Shown: in pieces, positions 44,914 through 53,666 of the stretch
Layout of the letters: every line of letters starts with the position of its first letter
Position numbering within the stretch: the stretch's first letter is position 1
DNA from: Bacteroidota bacterium
GTDB taxonomy: Bacteria > Bacteroidota > Bacteroidia > Chitinophagales > Saprospiraceae
Assembly: GCA_024743405.1 (NCBI GenBank)
Contig: JANSWP010000004.1
Span: forward strand, 1-64,000
Direction of reading: 5' to 3'
Length of the DNA: 64,000 nt
Notes under the pieces: generated by a model
The model's input: only the letters and a program-made list of their open reading frames with translations
Databases searched by the model: none
Told to the model about the DNA's origin: nothing
Made by a program: the position numbers and the translations under genes

Positions 44914-46043
44914 ATGCTTTACTTAGCCATTTTAATCGTCGCTTTTAGCGTCCTTTTAGTTCGATATTTAGAACGACAAAATACTTCATGGATTAAGGGT
45001 TTCCTGCCATTTTGTTTGCTTATGTCATTCTTGCGGCGGTTACACATGCTTTCAATTTAGACCTCTCAAAAGTCGAATTACACACTTGGAGTAAAAATAT
45101 AATCATCCCGCTCGCCATTCTTTTAGTGATGAGTGCGCTTTCATTTCGACAATTAAAAATCATTGGTTTTCGACCCATTTTAGTCTTTGTTTTTGGGTCG
45201 TTTATTATTGCGATTTCTGCGCCGTTGTTGGTTTTATTGAGTACATTTTTTTCGGAGACCCTTCATCAAATCATTATCGAAGAAGGTTATTGGAAAGGGC
45301 TTTCGACCATCGTTGGGAGTTGGATTGGCGGCAGTACGAGTCAGTTAGTTTTGAAAGAAGTCGCCGAATGTCCCGACGGACTGTTTTTGGCAATTTTGGT
45401 ATTGGATAATATCCTCGTCAATATTTGGACAATCCTAATGTTTCAAAAGATAAAACGCTCTGATCAATTGAATGATTACTTTGGAATTGAAGATAAAATC
45501 GAAGATTTCTTTCCCGATGAAGTAGAAATAAATGTCAATAAACTTCAACCTGTTTTGGTGACAATTGGAAGTTGTATTTTGGTTTTAATCCTATGCCATT
45601 TTTTTTTAATAGAAAGTTTCTTGATGAAAATTGTCATTCTCTCGTTCGCAGGTCTGGTTTTGGGTAATTTTATTCGAATTTGGAATCACGGTTTAGTCCT
45701 CAAAATTGGTGGTATTTTAATATTACTCATTATGGCGATTTTGGGTTTAAAATTGAATTTTAGCACCTTTTCAATTCCTCTTCCGATTGTTGGTTTTACC
45801 GTCGTATGGCTGGTTTTACATTATATATTTATGATGTTTTTGGCACGAAAAATCAAACTGCACATGGCATGGGTTCCAATTGCAAGTATGGCAAACCTAG
45901 GTGGCATTTCAACGGCTCCAGCAGTCACAGCAGCCTATAATGAAGAATGGATGCCCCATGCTATTGTGTTAGCCATTTTAAGTATGGTAACCGGAACGGC
46001 ATGGGGACTTTTGACTATATTTTTATTTCAACAGATGGTTTGA
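44914..46043 (+). pseudogene. DUF819-family membrane protein with a 5' frameshift
   Basis: From ATG 44914 the frame gives MLYLAILIVAFSVLLVRYLE and continues to GFLPF. At the T-run near 45009-45013 the register changes, and the remaining 343 codons read FAYVILAAVTHAFNLDLSKVEL... to 46043. The whole would be about 376 residues with some ten membrane segments, including the family motifs GSWIGGSTSQLVLKE and SMANLGGISTAPAVTAAY. Adding one T to the run restores the frame, so this is either a single-base deletion or a sequencing error in a homopolymer. DUF819 (YjcL-like) proteins are uncharacterised probable transporters. The gene converges on the deoxyhypusine-synthase-like gene with no gap. Confidence 0.7.
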
Positions 46044-47015
46044 TCACCACCCCAAAACATAAGCAAATATCAACGGTGCAACTATCGTTGCGTCACTTTC
46101 TATAACAAATTTAGGCGTCTCAATCGCCAATTTTTCCCAAGTAATCTTTTCGTTTGGAACTGCCCCTGAATACGAACCATAACTCGTTGTCGAGTCCGAA
46201 ATTTGGCAGAAATAAGACCACATTGGCGTATTATTCAACTCCATATCTTGCCGTAACATAGGTACCGTACAAATTGGAAAATCACCCGCGATACCGCCGC
46301 CAATTTGGAAAAAACCGACTCCTTTATCTGCTGAATTTTCTCTGTACCATTTTGCCAAAAACATCATGTATTCAATACCCGATTTGACAATCGAGGGGTT
46401 GTATTCATTCATCATACAGCGTGCTGCAAACATATTTCCCGTCGTCGAATCTTCCCAACCTGGGACAATAATAGGAATATTTTTCTCGCAAGCTGCGACC
46501 ATCCATGAATCCTTTGGATCAATTTGAAAATTTGGTTTCAATACCTCCGAACGAATCAATTGATACAAATATTCATATGGAAAGTATCGCTCTCCTTTCT
46601 TTTCCGCTTGTTTCCAAACATTGACCAAATGGCCTTCGATTCGCCGCATAGCTTCCTCTTCGGGAATACAGGTATCCGTCACTCGATTGAAATGTTGGTC
46701 GAGCAACTTCTGTTCATCCTCCGGACTTAAATCCCTATAATTGGGCACTCTTTTGTAATGATTATGTGCCACCAAATTAAAAATATCCTCCTCCAAATTT
46801 GCACCCGTACAAGTGATGATTTGTACTTTGTCTTGTCGAATCATTTCTGCTAGTGATTTACCCAACTCGGCAGTGCTCATCGCGCCTGCTAGAGTAATCA
46901 TCATTTTATGGCCGTTTTCGAGTTGTTGAACATAGGCTTCGGCAGCATCAACAAGGGTTGCGGCATTGAAATGGAGATAGTGGGATTTCAGGAAATTAGT
47001 TATCGGTTTAGTCAT
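46044..47015 (-). CDS. deoxyhypusine-synthase-like protein (polyamine aminobutyl transferase family)
   Basis: The 323-residue protein aligns with the deoxyhypusine synthase fold: MITLAGAMSTAELGKSLAEMI (NAD site), ITCTGANLEEDIFNLVAH, and a C-terminal SGAVPNEKITWEKL with Lys295 at the position of the lysine that carries the aminobutyl intermediate. Bacteria lack eIF5A, and bacterial relatives make homospermidine or act on unknown amines. Its place as last gene of an operon with arginine decarboxylase and agmatinase fits use of putrescine or spermidine. The likely product is homospermidine or a related triamine; this is inference. Confidence 0.85.
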   Translation of the reverse strand: MTKPITNFLKSHYLHFNAATLVDAAEAYVQQLENGHKMMITLAGAMSTAELGKSLAEMIRQDKVQIITCTGANLEEDIFNLVAHNHYKRVPNYRDLSPEDEQKLLDQHFNRVTDTCIPEEEAMRRIEGHLVNVWKQAEKKGERYFPYEYLYQLIRSEVLKPNFQIDPKDSWMVAACEKNIPIIVPGWEDSTTGNMFAARCMMNEYNPSIVKSGIEYMMFLAKWYRENSADKGVGFFQIGGGIAGDFPICTVPMLRQDMELNNTPMWSYFCQISDSTTSYGSYSGAVPNEKITWEKLAIETPKFVIESDATIVAPLIFAYVLGW

Positions 47016-47067
47016 TTTTATAGTTGTTTATAATTAGATGTTCCGGATTTTCGAAATCCAGTACATC

Positions 47068-47916
47068 TTAGTCGAGACAAAATTTATAACTCAACATTTT
47101 ATAATATAGCTTTGCCGTCAAGAAGTCAGGCGCTTTATTTTCAGGATTGGGAGCGAGTTCGACAATATCAAACCCGACTACATTTCGGTTTGAAAAGACC
47201 ATTTTCAAAAAGGTCATCATTTCATACCATTTCATCCCTCCTGGTTCAGGTGTACCTGTCGAAGGCATAATGGAAGGGTCGAAAACGTCCAGATCTAACG
47301 TGATGTAAACAGGGCCTGAAATTTTACTCAATGCCTTTTTTATCCAAGCTTTATTGACATCCATTTCATGAGCGAAAAAGCATTTTTCTTTGTCCACATA
47401 TTTCATTTCGGATTTGTCCATACTTCGAATGCCGACTTGAATCAAATTGCATTTTTGGCTCGCATCAAAAACAGCGCAAGCGTGATTAAATGGAGTACCA
47501 TGATATTCAGGTCTTAAATCCGTATGTGCATCCAATTGAAGTACGGTCAGTTCCGAATATTTTTCATAAAAGGCTTTAATAATGCCGATACTCACAGAAT
47601 GTTCGCCACCAAAAAAAGTAAGGAATTTATCCGTTTTCAAAAGTTTTTTGGTCTTTTTGTAAGTCGCTCTAAACATTGCCTCTGGGCTGCTTTTTTCTAA
47701 AATTGGCTTTGTTAAATAAACCCCTTTTTTATATACTTCACTACCTGTCTCAATATCGTACAATTCCATATTTTCGGAGGCATCAAGAAAGGCATCGAAA
47801 CCTTTGTCTGCTCCTTTTCCCCAAGTGCTTGTACCATCATAAGGAATGGAAGTAAGATAGGTCGCTGCCTCGCCTTTTTGGGTGTATTTTTTTGGAATTC
47901 CTGCGTAGGTTTTCAT
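47068..47916 (-). CDS. speB: agmatinase (ureohydrolase family)
   Basis: The 282-residue protein has all metal ligands of the arginase/agmatinase family: His106 in GGEHS, Asp129, His131 and Asp133 in DAHTD, Asp208 and Asp210 in DLDVFDPS. Agmatinase hydrolyses agmatine to putrescine and urea with two manganese ions. The operon contains an arginine decarboxylase, which would supply agmatine, so agmatinase is preferred over arginase. It lies seven bases after the fused acetyltransferase/amidase gene and 52 bp before the deoxyhypusine-synthase-like gene. Confidence 0.88.
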   Translation of the reverse strand: MKTYAGIPKKYTQKGEAATYLTSIPYDGTSTWGKGADKGFDAFLDASENMELYDIETGSEVYKKGVYLTKPILEKSSPEAMFRATYKKTKKLLKTDKFLTFFGGEHSVSIGIIKAFYEKYSELTVLQLDAHTDLRPEYHGTPFNHACAVFDASQKCNLIQVGIRSMDKSEMKYVDKEKCFFAHEMDVNKAWIKKALSKISGPVYITLDLDVFDPSIMPSTGTPEPGGMKWYEMMTFLKMVFSNRNVVGFDIVELAPNPENKAPDFLTAKLYYKMLSYKFCLD

Positions 47917-47922
47917 AATTAA

Positions 47923-49449
47923 TCATTTATTAATTTTCAATTCATAAAGATCCTTCCGTCGGTCTTTCAGATTGCGCACACTTCCAAAATTATGTAATTC
48001 TAAAAGTGGATTAATATCGACATCCGCAATCAGCGTCATTTCTGTATTTGGGGTAGCTTCTGCTTTAATTCCATTAGTTGGAAAAGCAAAATCACAGGGC
48101 GTAAAAACTGCCGCTTGTGCAAATTGAATGTCCATATTATTCACCTTTGGCAAGTTGCCTACACAACCCGCGATGGCGACATAGCATTCGTTTTCAATCG
48201 CACGCGCTTGTGCGCAACTTCGGACACGCATATAGCCGTTTTGAGTATCAGTCAGGAAAGGAACAAAGAGGATTTGCATCCCTTGTTCAGCCAATAAGCG
48301 AGGCAATTCAGGAAATTCAACATCGTAGCAAATCAGAATACCAATCTTACCGCAATCCGTATCAAAGACTTTGATTTGATTGCCGCCAACCATGCCCCAA
48401 CTACTCTTTTCGGCAGGTGTAATGTGAACCTTTTCATATCGCTTGGAAGTTCCGTCGCGCCGACAAAGGAAACCGACATTATATAAAGTGCCGTCTTCCT
48501 GAATTTGAGGCATCGAACCTGTAATGATGTTCACATTATAGGACATTGCCATTTCTGAAAATCGCTTTCTTAACGGCTCCGTAAATTCTGCCAGCTTTCG
48601 AATAGAATCCGCCGTCGAAAGGTGATTATAAGGTGCCATCAATGGCGCATTGAATAATTCAGGGAAAAGGGCAAAATCACTTTGATAGTCGCTCACCGCA
48701 TCCAAAAAATATTCGGCTTGCTCACAAAAGGCATCCAAAGTCGCAAAATGCCGCATTTGCCATTGAACCAAACCCAACCGAATCACCGTTTTTTGAGCGT
48801 TAACTAAGACTTCTTTTGGCTGATAATAAATGTTGTTCCAAGCCATCAGAGTCGCATAATCCAAAGATGATTTGTCACCTTCCAAATAGTTGGTCAAAAC
48901 CTTCCGAACATGAAAATCATTCGATAACTGAAAATTCAAAACGGGATCATGAATCTCCCGTTGGCGGACGTTTTCAATGTATTCTTTTGGTTTTAATTTA
49001 TCAGCGTGTTTGTTGTAATTTGGTATGCGACCGCCGAAAACGATACCTCTCAAATTCAAATTTTCGCACAACTCTTTTCGAGCATCATAAAGCCGTCTTC
49101 CTAATCGCAAACCACGATACTCAGGATGCACAAATACATCAATTCCGTATAAAATATTCCCTTCGGGACTATGTGTTTCAAAAGTGTACTCCCCGGTAAT
49201 TTGTTTGTAGGTATGGTTATCCCCAAACTTTTTATAATCCACAATCAAAGCCAACGCACTCGCTACGACTTTGCCTTCATAAATGACGCATAATTGCCCT
49301 TCGGGAAAAACTTCCAACAGTTTTCGGATGTGATGTTCTTTCCAATATGACCCGGCCCAATCAGAGTAAGCGGCTTGCATAGAATCTTTTAAATCCAAAT
49401 AATCTTCGATTTGAAGATTGCGGAGTTCAATGGTTGCTATTTTGGTCAT
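47923..49449 (-). CDS. GNAT acetyltransferase fused to a carbon-nitrogen hydrolase
   Basis: The 508-residue protein has two domains. Residues 1-200 form a GNAT domain, with the acyl-CoA loop in VHPEYRGLRLGRRLYDAR. Residues 220-508 form a nitrilase-superfamily domain with the full catalytic triad: Glu264 (FPELF), Lys340 (YEKVHITPAEK) and Cys374 (ILICYDVEFPE). The fusion is a known arrangement in Bacteroidota. The amidase half resembles N-carbamoylputrescine amidase, but the operon already has agmatinase, so a different amide substrate is likely. An N-acylated polyamine is one possibility, as the GNAT half could make one and the amidase half remove one. Position: second gene of the polyamine operon. 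Confidence 0.87.
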   Translation of the reverse strand: MTKIATIELRNLQIEDYLDLKDSMQAAYSDWAGSYWKEHHIRKLLEVFPEGQLCVIYEGKVVASALALIVDYKKFGDNHTYKQITGEYTFETHSPEGNILYGIDVFVHPEYRGLRLGRRLYDARKELCENLNLRGIVFGGRIPNYNKHADKLKPKEYIENVRQREIHDPVLNFQLSNDFHVRKVLTNYLEGDKSSLDYATLMAWNNIYYQPKEVLVNAQKTVIRLGLVQWQMRHFATLDAFCEQAEYFLDAVSDYQSDFALFPELFNAPLMAPYNHLSTADSIRKLAEFTEPLRKRFSEMAMSYNVNIITGSMPQIQEDGTLYNVGFLCRRDGTSKRYEKVHITPAEKSSWGMVGGNQIKVFDTDCGKIGILICYDVEFPELPRLLAEQGMQILFVPFLTDTQNGYMRVRSCAQARAIENECYVAIAGCVGNLPKVNNMDIQFAQAAVFTPCDFAFPTNGIKAEATPNTEMTLIADVDINPLLELHNFGSVRNLKDRRKDLYELKINK

Positions 49450-49507
49450 TTTTTAATTTTACAGAGATGTTTCATTTTTTTGAAATCTCTAATACTTATA
49501 CAATCCT

Positions 49508-50902
49508 TTAATATCCCAAAATCTTCAACATATCCTCAGGAACTTGTTCTTCCCGATAGACTTTTGAAACAAAATTGCCGGTTTCATCTCTATCAACGAC
49601 AATATGTTTAGGGGATGGAATCAAACAATGCTTAATACCTCCATATCCACTTATGGCATCCTGATAAGCTCCTGTGTGAAAGAAGCCAACGTAAAGTGGT
49701 TCTTTGTCTACGTTTTCGTATTTAGGCAAGAAAATTTGTTGGTTCAATTCTTCTGAATTGTAATAATCGGAATGATCACAACTGATACCCCCAATGTTGA
49801 CCCGCTGATATTCTCGATTCCAATGGTTAACTGGCAAAAGAATGAACTTTTCCAAAATGCTCCACGCATCAGGGATGGTATTCATCAAGCTGTTATTGAT
49901 AATATACCAATGCTCTGCGTCATTTTGTTTTTTATGTTCCAATACTTCAAAAATGACCGCGCCGCTTTCGCCAACCGTATATTTACCAAATTCGGTGAAA
50001 ATATCAGGTTCTTCGATACCCTCTGCAGTACAAGTCTCTTTGATATTTCGGACTATCTCATTGACGATATATTTATAATCGTATTCAAAACCCAAGTTAT
50101 TTCGGACTGGAAAACCACCTCCCAAGTTGATCGCTTTCAAAGTCGGACAAGCCTTTTTTAACTCCACAAAAACCTTCAAAGCCTTTTGAAATTCCCCCCA
50201 ATAATAGAGGTTGTCTTTAATGCCTGAATCCACGAAAAAATGGAGCATTTTGAGTTCAATGTTCTTCGCTTTGGCAATCTTGTTTTTGTAAAACGACATG
50301 ATTTCAGAAGACCGAATACCCAAACGAGAGGTATAATAATCCGATTGAGGCTGTAAATCCGTCGCCATTCGAATGCCAATTTTCAACGGTTTTTTGGCTT
50401 TTTTGAATCGTTCCAATTCACGCATACTGTCTAAAACAGGAATGGAATTTTTGAAACCCAATTCATTCATTTTCAATACCTTTTGAAGATAATCTTCGGT
50501 CTTATAGCCATTGTGAACCAATACTTTCGATTTATTAATTTTTCCTTGTTCATACAATTTCAAAATTAAATCAATGTCAAAACTCGACGAAGTTTCCAAA
50601 TGAACACCGTGCTTTACGGCTTCCGAAATAACATGCTGAAAATGACAACATTTAGTGCAATAACAATAATAATATTTGCCTTTATAGCCATTAGAACGCA
50701 TCGCTTTGTTAAACCAATTATTGGCACGTTTTATCTGGTCTCCAATTTTGGGAAGGTAAGTCAGTCGAAAGGGTGTACCATATTGCTCAATCAAATATTT
50801 GAGCGATACGCCGTTGAAGAACAAATAGCCATCCTGTAAATCAAACCCATCTTGCGGAAAATAATAGGTCTGATTAATTAAGTCGAAATAGGTGTTTTTC
50901 AT
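49508..50902 (-). CDS. speA: PLP-dependent arginine decarboxylase (alanine-racemase fold)
   Basis: The protein has 464 residues from the ATG at 50902. The pyridoxal lysine is probably Lys84 in YYCYCTKCCHF, followed by HLETSSSFDIDLI and the barrel strands. Near the C-terminus FHTGAYQDAISGYGG supplies the second-subunit active-site region. Bacteroidota proteins of this type are annotated as biosynthetic arginine decarboxylases and are shorter than E. coli SpeA. Agmatinase in the same operon supports arginine as the substrate; an ornithine- or diaminopimelate-type activity is not excluded. The upstream frame opens at 50953, but the promoter's -7 element (50945-50938) and transcription start (near 50931) lie inside it, so 50902 is the start. 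Confidence 0.82.
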   Translation of the reverse strand: MKNTYFDLINQTYYFPQDGFDLQDGYLFFNGVSLKYLIEQYGTPFRLTYLPKIGDQIKRANNWFNKAMRSNGYKGKYYYCYCTKCCHFQHVISEAVKHGVHLETSSSFDIDLILKLYEQGKINKSKVLVHNGYKTEDYLQKVLKMNELGFKNSIPVLDSMRELERFKKAKKPLKIGIRMATDLQPQSDYYTSRLGIRSSEIMSFYKNKIAKAKNIELKMLHFFVDSGIKDNLYYWGEFQKALKVFVELKKACPTLKAINLGGGFPVRNNLGFEYDYKYIVNEIVRNIKETCTAEGIEEPDIFTEFGKYTVGESGAVIFEVLEHKKQNDAEHWYIINNSLMNTIPDAWSILEKFILLPVNHWNREYQRVNIGGISCDHSDYYNSEELNQQIFLPKYENVDKEPLYVGFFHTGAYQDAISGYGGIKHCLIPSPKHIVVDRDETGNFVSKVYREEQVPEDMLKILGY

Positions 50903-50937
50903 TCTTTTAGTAAAGTCTGCTTCGTTTAAAAAGGGGG

Positions 50938-51046
50938 CAAATTTATCCGCCAATTCTGAAGAAAAACTGAAGATTTAAACCCTTTAAAAAATATTTTTCC
51001 ATACCCGATTTCTTCAGAATTTCTTCAGATTTACCCCTCTCCTTTG
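50938..51046. promoter_or_regulatory. divergent TTCAG cassette, copy D, between the two polyamine-cluster operons
   Basis: Minus arm: TTCAG (50971-50967) and TTCAG (50960-50956), -7 TAAATTTG ending at 50938. Plus arm: TTCAG (51013-51017) and TTCAG (51024-51028), -7 CTCCTTTG ending at 51046. Repeat spacing is 11 bp and the -7 offset is 22 nt in both arms. The centre reads CCCTTTAAAAAATATTTTTCC. Total 109 bp, identical in length to copy C. Confidence 0.9.
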
Positions 51047-51075
51047 CGCCGATTTTTGAAAAGCAACCCGAAAAA

Positions 51076-52575
51076 ATGCTTTTTGATCATTACTTATTAA
51101 TCAAAAAAAATCCGAACATCGTGACCACAATTGAAACCATGAAAAGGGCAACCCTTATTCAGCCTGGTGAGTTCGAAGCGCACAACCACTGGTATCCGAA
51201 AGCCTTGAATGCCACCATTCATCCCATGATTAATTTTTTCCTCAATTTGCAAAAAGAGCGCATTATCACTCGATATTGCCACATGCACCCGACGGTGAAT
51301 GCAGAAAAACTGCGCGAAATTTTAGAATATAAATCCAAATACTTTCTTTGGGCAGGGGCAGATCTTTTGAATGTGACTTCTGCAGGCGGCAAACGACAAA
51401 TGGTTGTCATAGAAAATAACTCCTGCCCATCAGGTCAGAAATCAATGCCTTTGGTGGATGACAACAAAGAACAGGGCAGTTATCGCCTGATGGTCGAGCG
51501 CACATTTAAGCCTTATCTCAAAAATTTAAGAAAGAAAATCAAAGGCGGATTAGCAGTTGTTTACGACAAAAATCAGATGGAGGCTTCGGGATATGCCAAG
51601 GTTATTGCCGATGTGATGAATGAGCCAGTTTACTACGTGCCTTTCTATAAAGATGATACAGATCCACCTGTTGAATTTCGGGACGGGGTCATGTATGTTC
51701 GGTATGAAGGAGAGTTTGTTCCAATTCGGGCGGCTTTTCGATATTTGACGCAAAAGCCGTGGAACAGACTCCCTCTTCATTCAAAAACGCGCATACTGAA
51801 TCCAACCATTGCTTGTCTTTCGGGTGGTCGAAATAAAATGGTAGCTGCTAAAGCATACGATATTTTCAATGCCGAATTGCAGCCACATGGTTTGAGAATC
51901 AATACGCCCGAAACGATTTGGGATGTGAGTAAAAATGAAGTGCCTCTTTGGGTCAAGAAAATGGGGGGGCACGCAGTGATTAAAGTACCATATTCCAATG
52001 CAGGGCAAGGTGTTTATACCATTGTGACAGAAGCGGAATTAGACAGATTCATGGAAATGGAATTCGATTATGACCTGTTTATTGTTCAAAGCTTGATTGG
52101 AAATTCCAATTGGAGCTCTATGACCAAGTCAGGCAAATTGTACCATGTCGGCACGATTCCAAATCAAAAAAACCAAACCTTTGTCGCTGATATTCGCATG
52201 ATGGTTAGTGCTACCGAAAATGGCATCAAGCCACTTTGCACTTATGCTCGACGGTCGGAAAAACCATTGGTTGATCATATTTCAGACAGTACCGACAGTT
52301 GGAAAATGTTGGGCACAAACCTTTCTTATAAAAACCATGACGGTACTTGGGGAAGCGATACCAACCGCCTCGTTTTGATGGATAGACGTGATTTTAATAA
52401 ACTCGGAATTGGACTCGATGACCTGATAGAAGCCTATATTCAAACTGTTCTTTCGATGGTTGCCATTGACAAAATGTCAAAAACATTGGTCAATAAACAA
52501 GGTAAATTCCGAATGCGTTTATTCAAAAGTTTGAATGATGACGCTGGTTTAATTGATGAAATCATGGTGAATTAA
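51076..52575 (+). CDS. probable ATP-grasp-type ligase, uncharacterised
   Basis: The 499-residue protein has a first half without a family name (HNHWYPKALNATIHPMINFFL, VVIENNSCPSGQKSMPL). Its second half has ATP-grasp-like elements: HAVIKVPYSNAGQGVYTI (nucleotide-binding lysine and glycine-rich loop), FIVQSLIGNSNWSS, and TFVADIRMMVSA. ATP-grasp enzymes join a carboxylate to an amine through an acylphosphate. It is the first gene behind the plus arm of cassette D, with a leader of about 25 nt. A RimK-like ligase and a desuccinylase-like hydrolase follow. Together with the divergent polyamine operon this suggests an amino-acid-polyamine or peptide conjugate, which is inference. Confidence 0.6.
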   Translation: MLFDHYLLIKKNPNIVTTIETMKRATLIQPGEFEAHNHWYPKALNATIHPMINFFLNLQKERIITRYCHMHPTVNAEKLREILEYKSKYFLWAGADLLNVTSAGGKRQMVVIENNSCPSGQKSMPLVDDNKEQGSYRLMVERTFKPYLKNLRKKIKGGLAVVYDKNQMEASGYAKVIADVMNEPVYYVPFYKDDTDPPVEFRDGVMYVRYEGEFVPIRAAFRYLTQKPWNRLPLHSKTRILNPTIACLSGGRNKMVAAKAYDIFNAELQPHGLRINTPETIWDVSKNEVPLWVKKMGGHAVIKVPYSNAGQGVYTIVTEAELDRFMEMEFDYDLFIVQSLIGNSNWSSMTKSGKLYHVGTIPNQKNQTFVADIRMMVSATENGIKPLCTYARRSEKPLVDHISDSTDSWKMLGTNLSYKNHDGTWGSDTNRLVLMDRRDFNKLGIGLDDLIEAYIQTVLSMVAIDKMSKTLVNKQGKFRMRLFKSLNDDAGLIDEIMVN

Positions 52576-52646
52576 AATAGATTCAGGTGTTTTTGTATTA
52601 AATAATATGACCATTTGAGTATACAAACGCATAAACACAATCTCAG

Positions 52647-53666
52647 ATGCAAAAACCAAAATTATTGGTCTTAACAGACCATACTAACCATAGTAAAGAA
52701 AATTCTTTGTACGCCCTCGTTCAAGCTATGCAACGACATCCTCGATGCGCTCAAATAGACGTGGCAACAAGAGGCGATGAATTGAATGATTTCTTTTTCA
52801 AAAGACATATCGCCCAAGGACTTTTTGTAAGCAAAGTCGACGAAAATTTTGTTTTTATGCCAGATGGGAAATCCTTTAAAAAGAATCTGCGACGAGAAAG
52901 ATTGGCAACGTATGATGCAGTTTGGTTGCGAATGCCACCTCCCTTGTCTGAAGAATTTTTAGGATTTTTAATCAATGAATTCCCCAATCAATTGATTATC
53001 AATGATCCTTCTGGAATATACGAGACAGGAAGTAAAGAATTTCTGATGAATTTTTCCGAATTATGCCCGCCAATGATGGTTTGCAAATCCATTGAAGATA
53101 TTATTGAATTCAAAAGTCGCTTTCCGATTGTCTTAAAGCCTTTTCGGGAATACGGAGGAAGAGGTATCCTCCGAATTGATGGTGACCAAGTTTGGGAAGG
53201 GAAAAATGAATCAACTTTCGGAGAATTTATTTCAAAAATTCAAGACTCTAACATTGAATATTTAGGCGTGAAATTTTTGAAAAATGTCTCACAAGGTGAT
53301 AAGCGAATTGTCGTTGTGAACGGCAGGATTATGGGTGCATCATTGAGGCTACCGCCTACAGATTCATGGTTGTGTAATGTAGCAAAGGGTGGTAGTTCAA
53401 ATTTTGCGAAAGCTGATTCTGATGAAATTGATATGATCGATAAAATCAATCCAAAACTTGCCGAAATGGGCATTATAATGTATGGTGTGGATACTTTAGT
53501 CGACGACGATGGTAATCGAGTTTTATCTGAATTAAACACAACAAGTATTGGAGGTTTACCTCAAATTGCTAAATTAATGGGAAAGCCTCTAGTTAAAGAA
53601 GCGGCGGATTTGATTTGGAATTATATCATTGAAAAAATACAAACGAAAAATGCTTTTACAATTTGA
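52647..53666 (+). CDS. RimK/glutathione-synthetase-like ATP-grasp ligase
   Basis: The 339-residue protein has the glutathione-synthetase-type layout: an N-terminal Rossmann-like domain (KLLVLTDHTNHSKENSLYALVQ; YDAVWLRMPPPLSEEF) and an ATP-grasp domain. The latter includes FPIVLKPFREYGGRGILRI, then GDKRIVVVNGRIMGASLRL and the metal/substrate segment LSELNTTSIGGLPQI. Such enzymes add an amino acid to a carboxylate. The gene overlaps the next one by 17 bases and lies 71 bp after the first ATP-grasp gene. Candidate reactions are glutamate-type ligation to a peptide, a ribosomal protein (as RimK) or an amine. It is unlikely to be true glutathione synthetase, since no glutamate-cysteine ligase is seen. 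Confidence 0.82.
   Translation: MQKPKLLVLTDHTNHSKENSLYALVQAMQRHPRCAQIDVATRGDELNDFFFKRHIAQGLFVSKVDENFVFMPDGKSFKKNLRRERLATYDAVWLRMPPPLSEEFLGFLINEFPNQLIINDPSGIYETGSKEFLMNFSELCPPMMVCKSIEDIIEFKSRFPIVLKPFREYGGRGILRIDGDQVWEGKNESTFGEFISKIQDSNIEYLGVKFLKNVSQGDKRIVVVNGRIMGASLRLPPTDSWLCNVAKGGSSNFAKADSDEIDMIDKINPKLAEMGIIMYGVDTLVDDDGNRVLSELNTTSIGGLPQIAKLMGKPLVKEAADLIWNYIIEKIQTKNAFTI

Noticed and set aside
44914-45011. Separate small membrane gene upstream of the DUF819 frame
   Set aside because: Its sequence continues naturally into the DUF819 protein after one base is added in the T-run, so it is the shifted 5' end of that gene.
50903-50953. 17-codon N-terminal extension of the arginine decarboxylase
   Set aside because: The -7 element and predicted transcription start lie inside it, so it is not transcribed; the ATG at 50902 fits the leader length of the other cassette genes.
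39311-51046. TTCAG repeat clusters as terminators or REP elements
   Set aside because: The repeats are direct within each arm and keep a fixed distance to a -7 element; they do not fold into a terminator with a U-tract.
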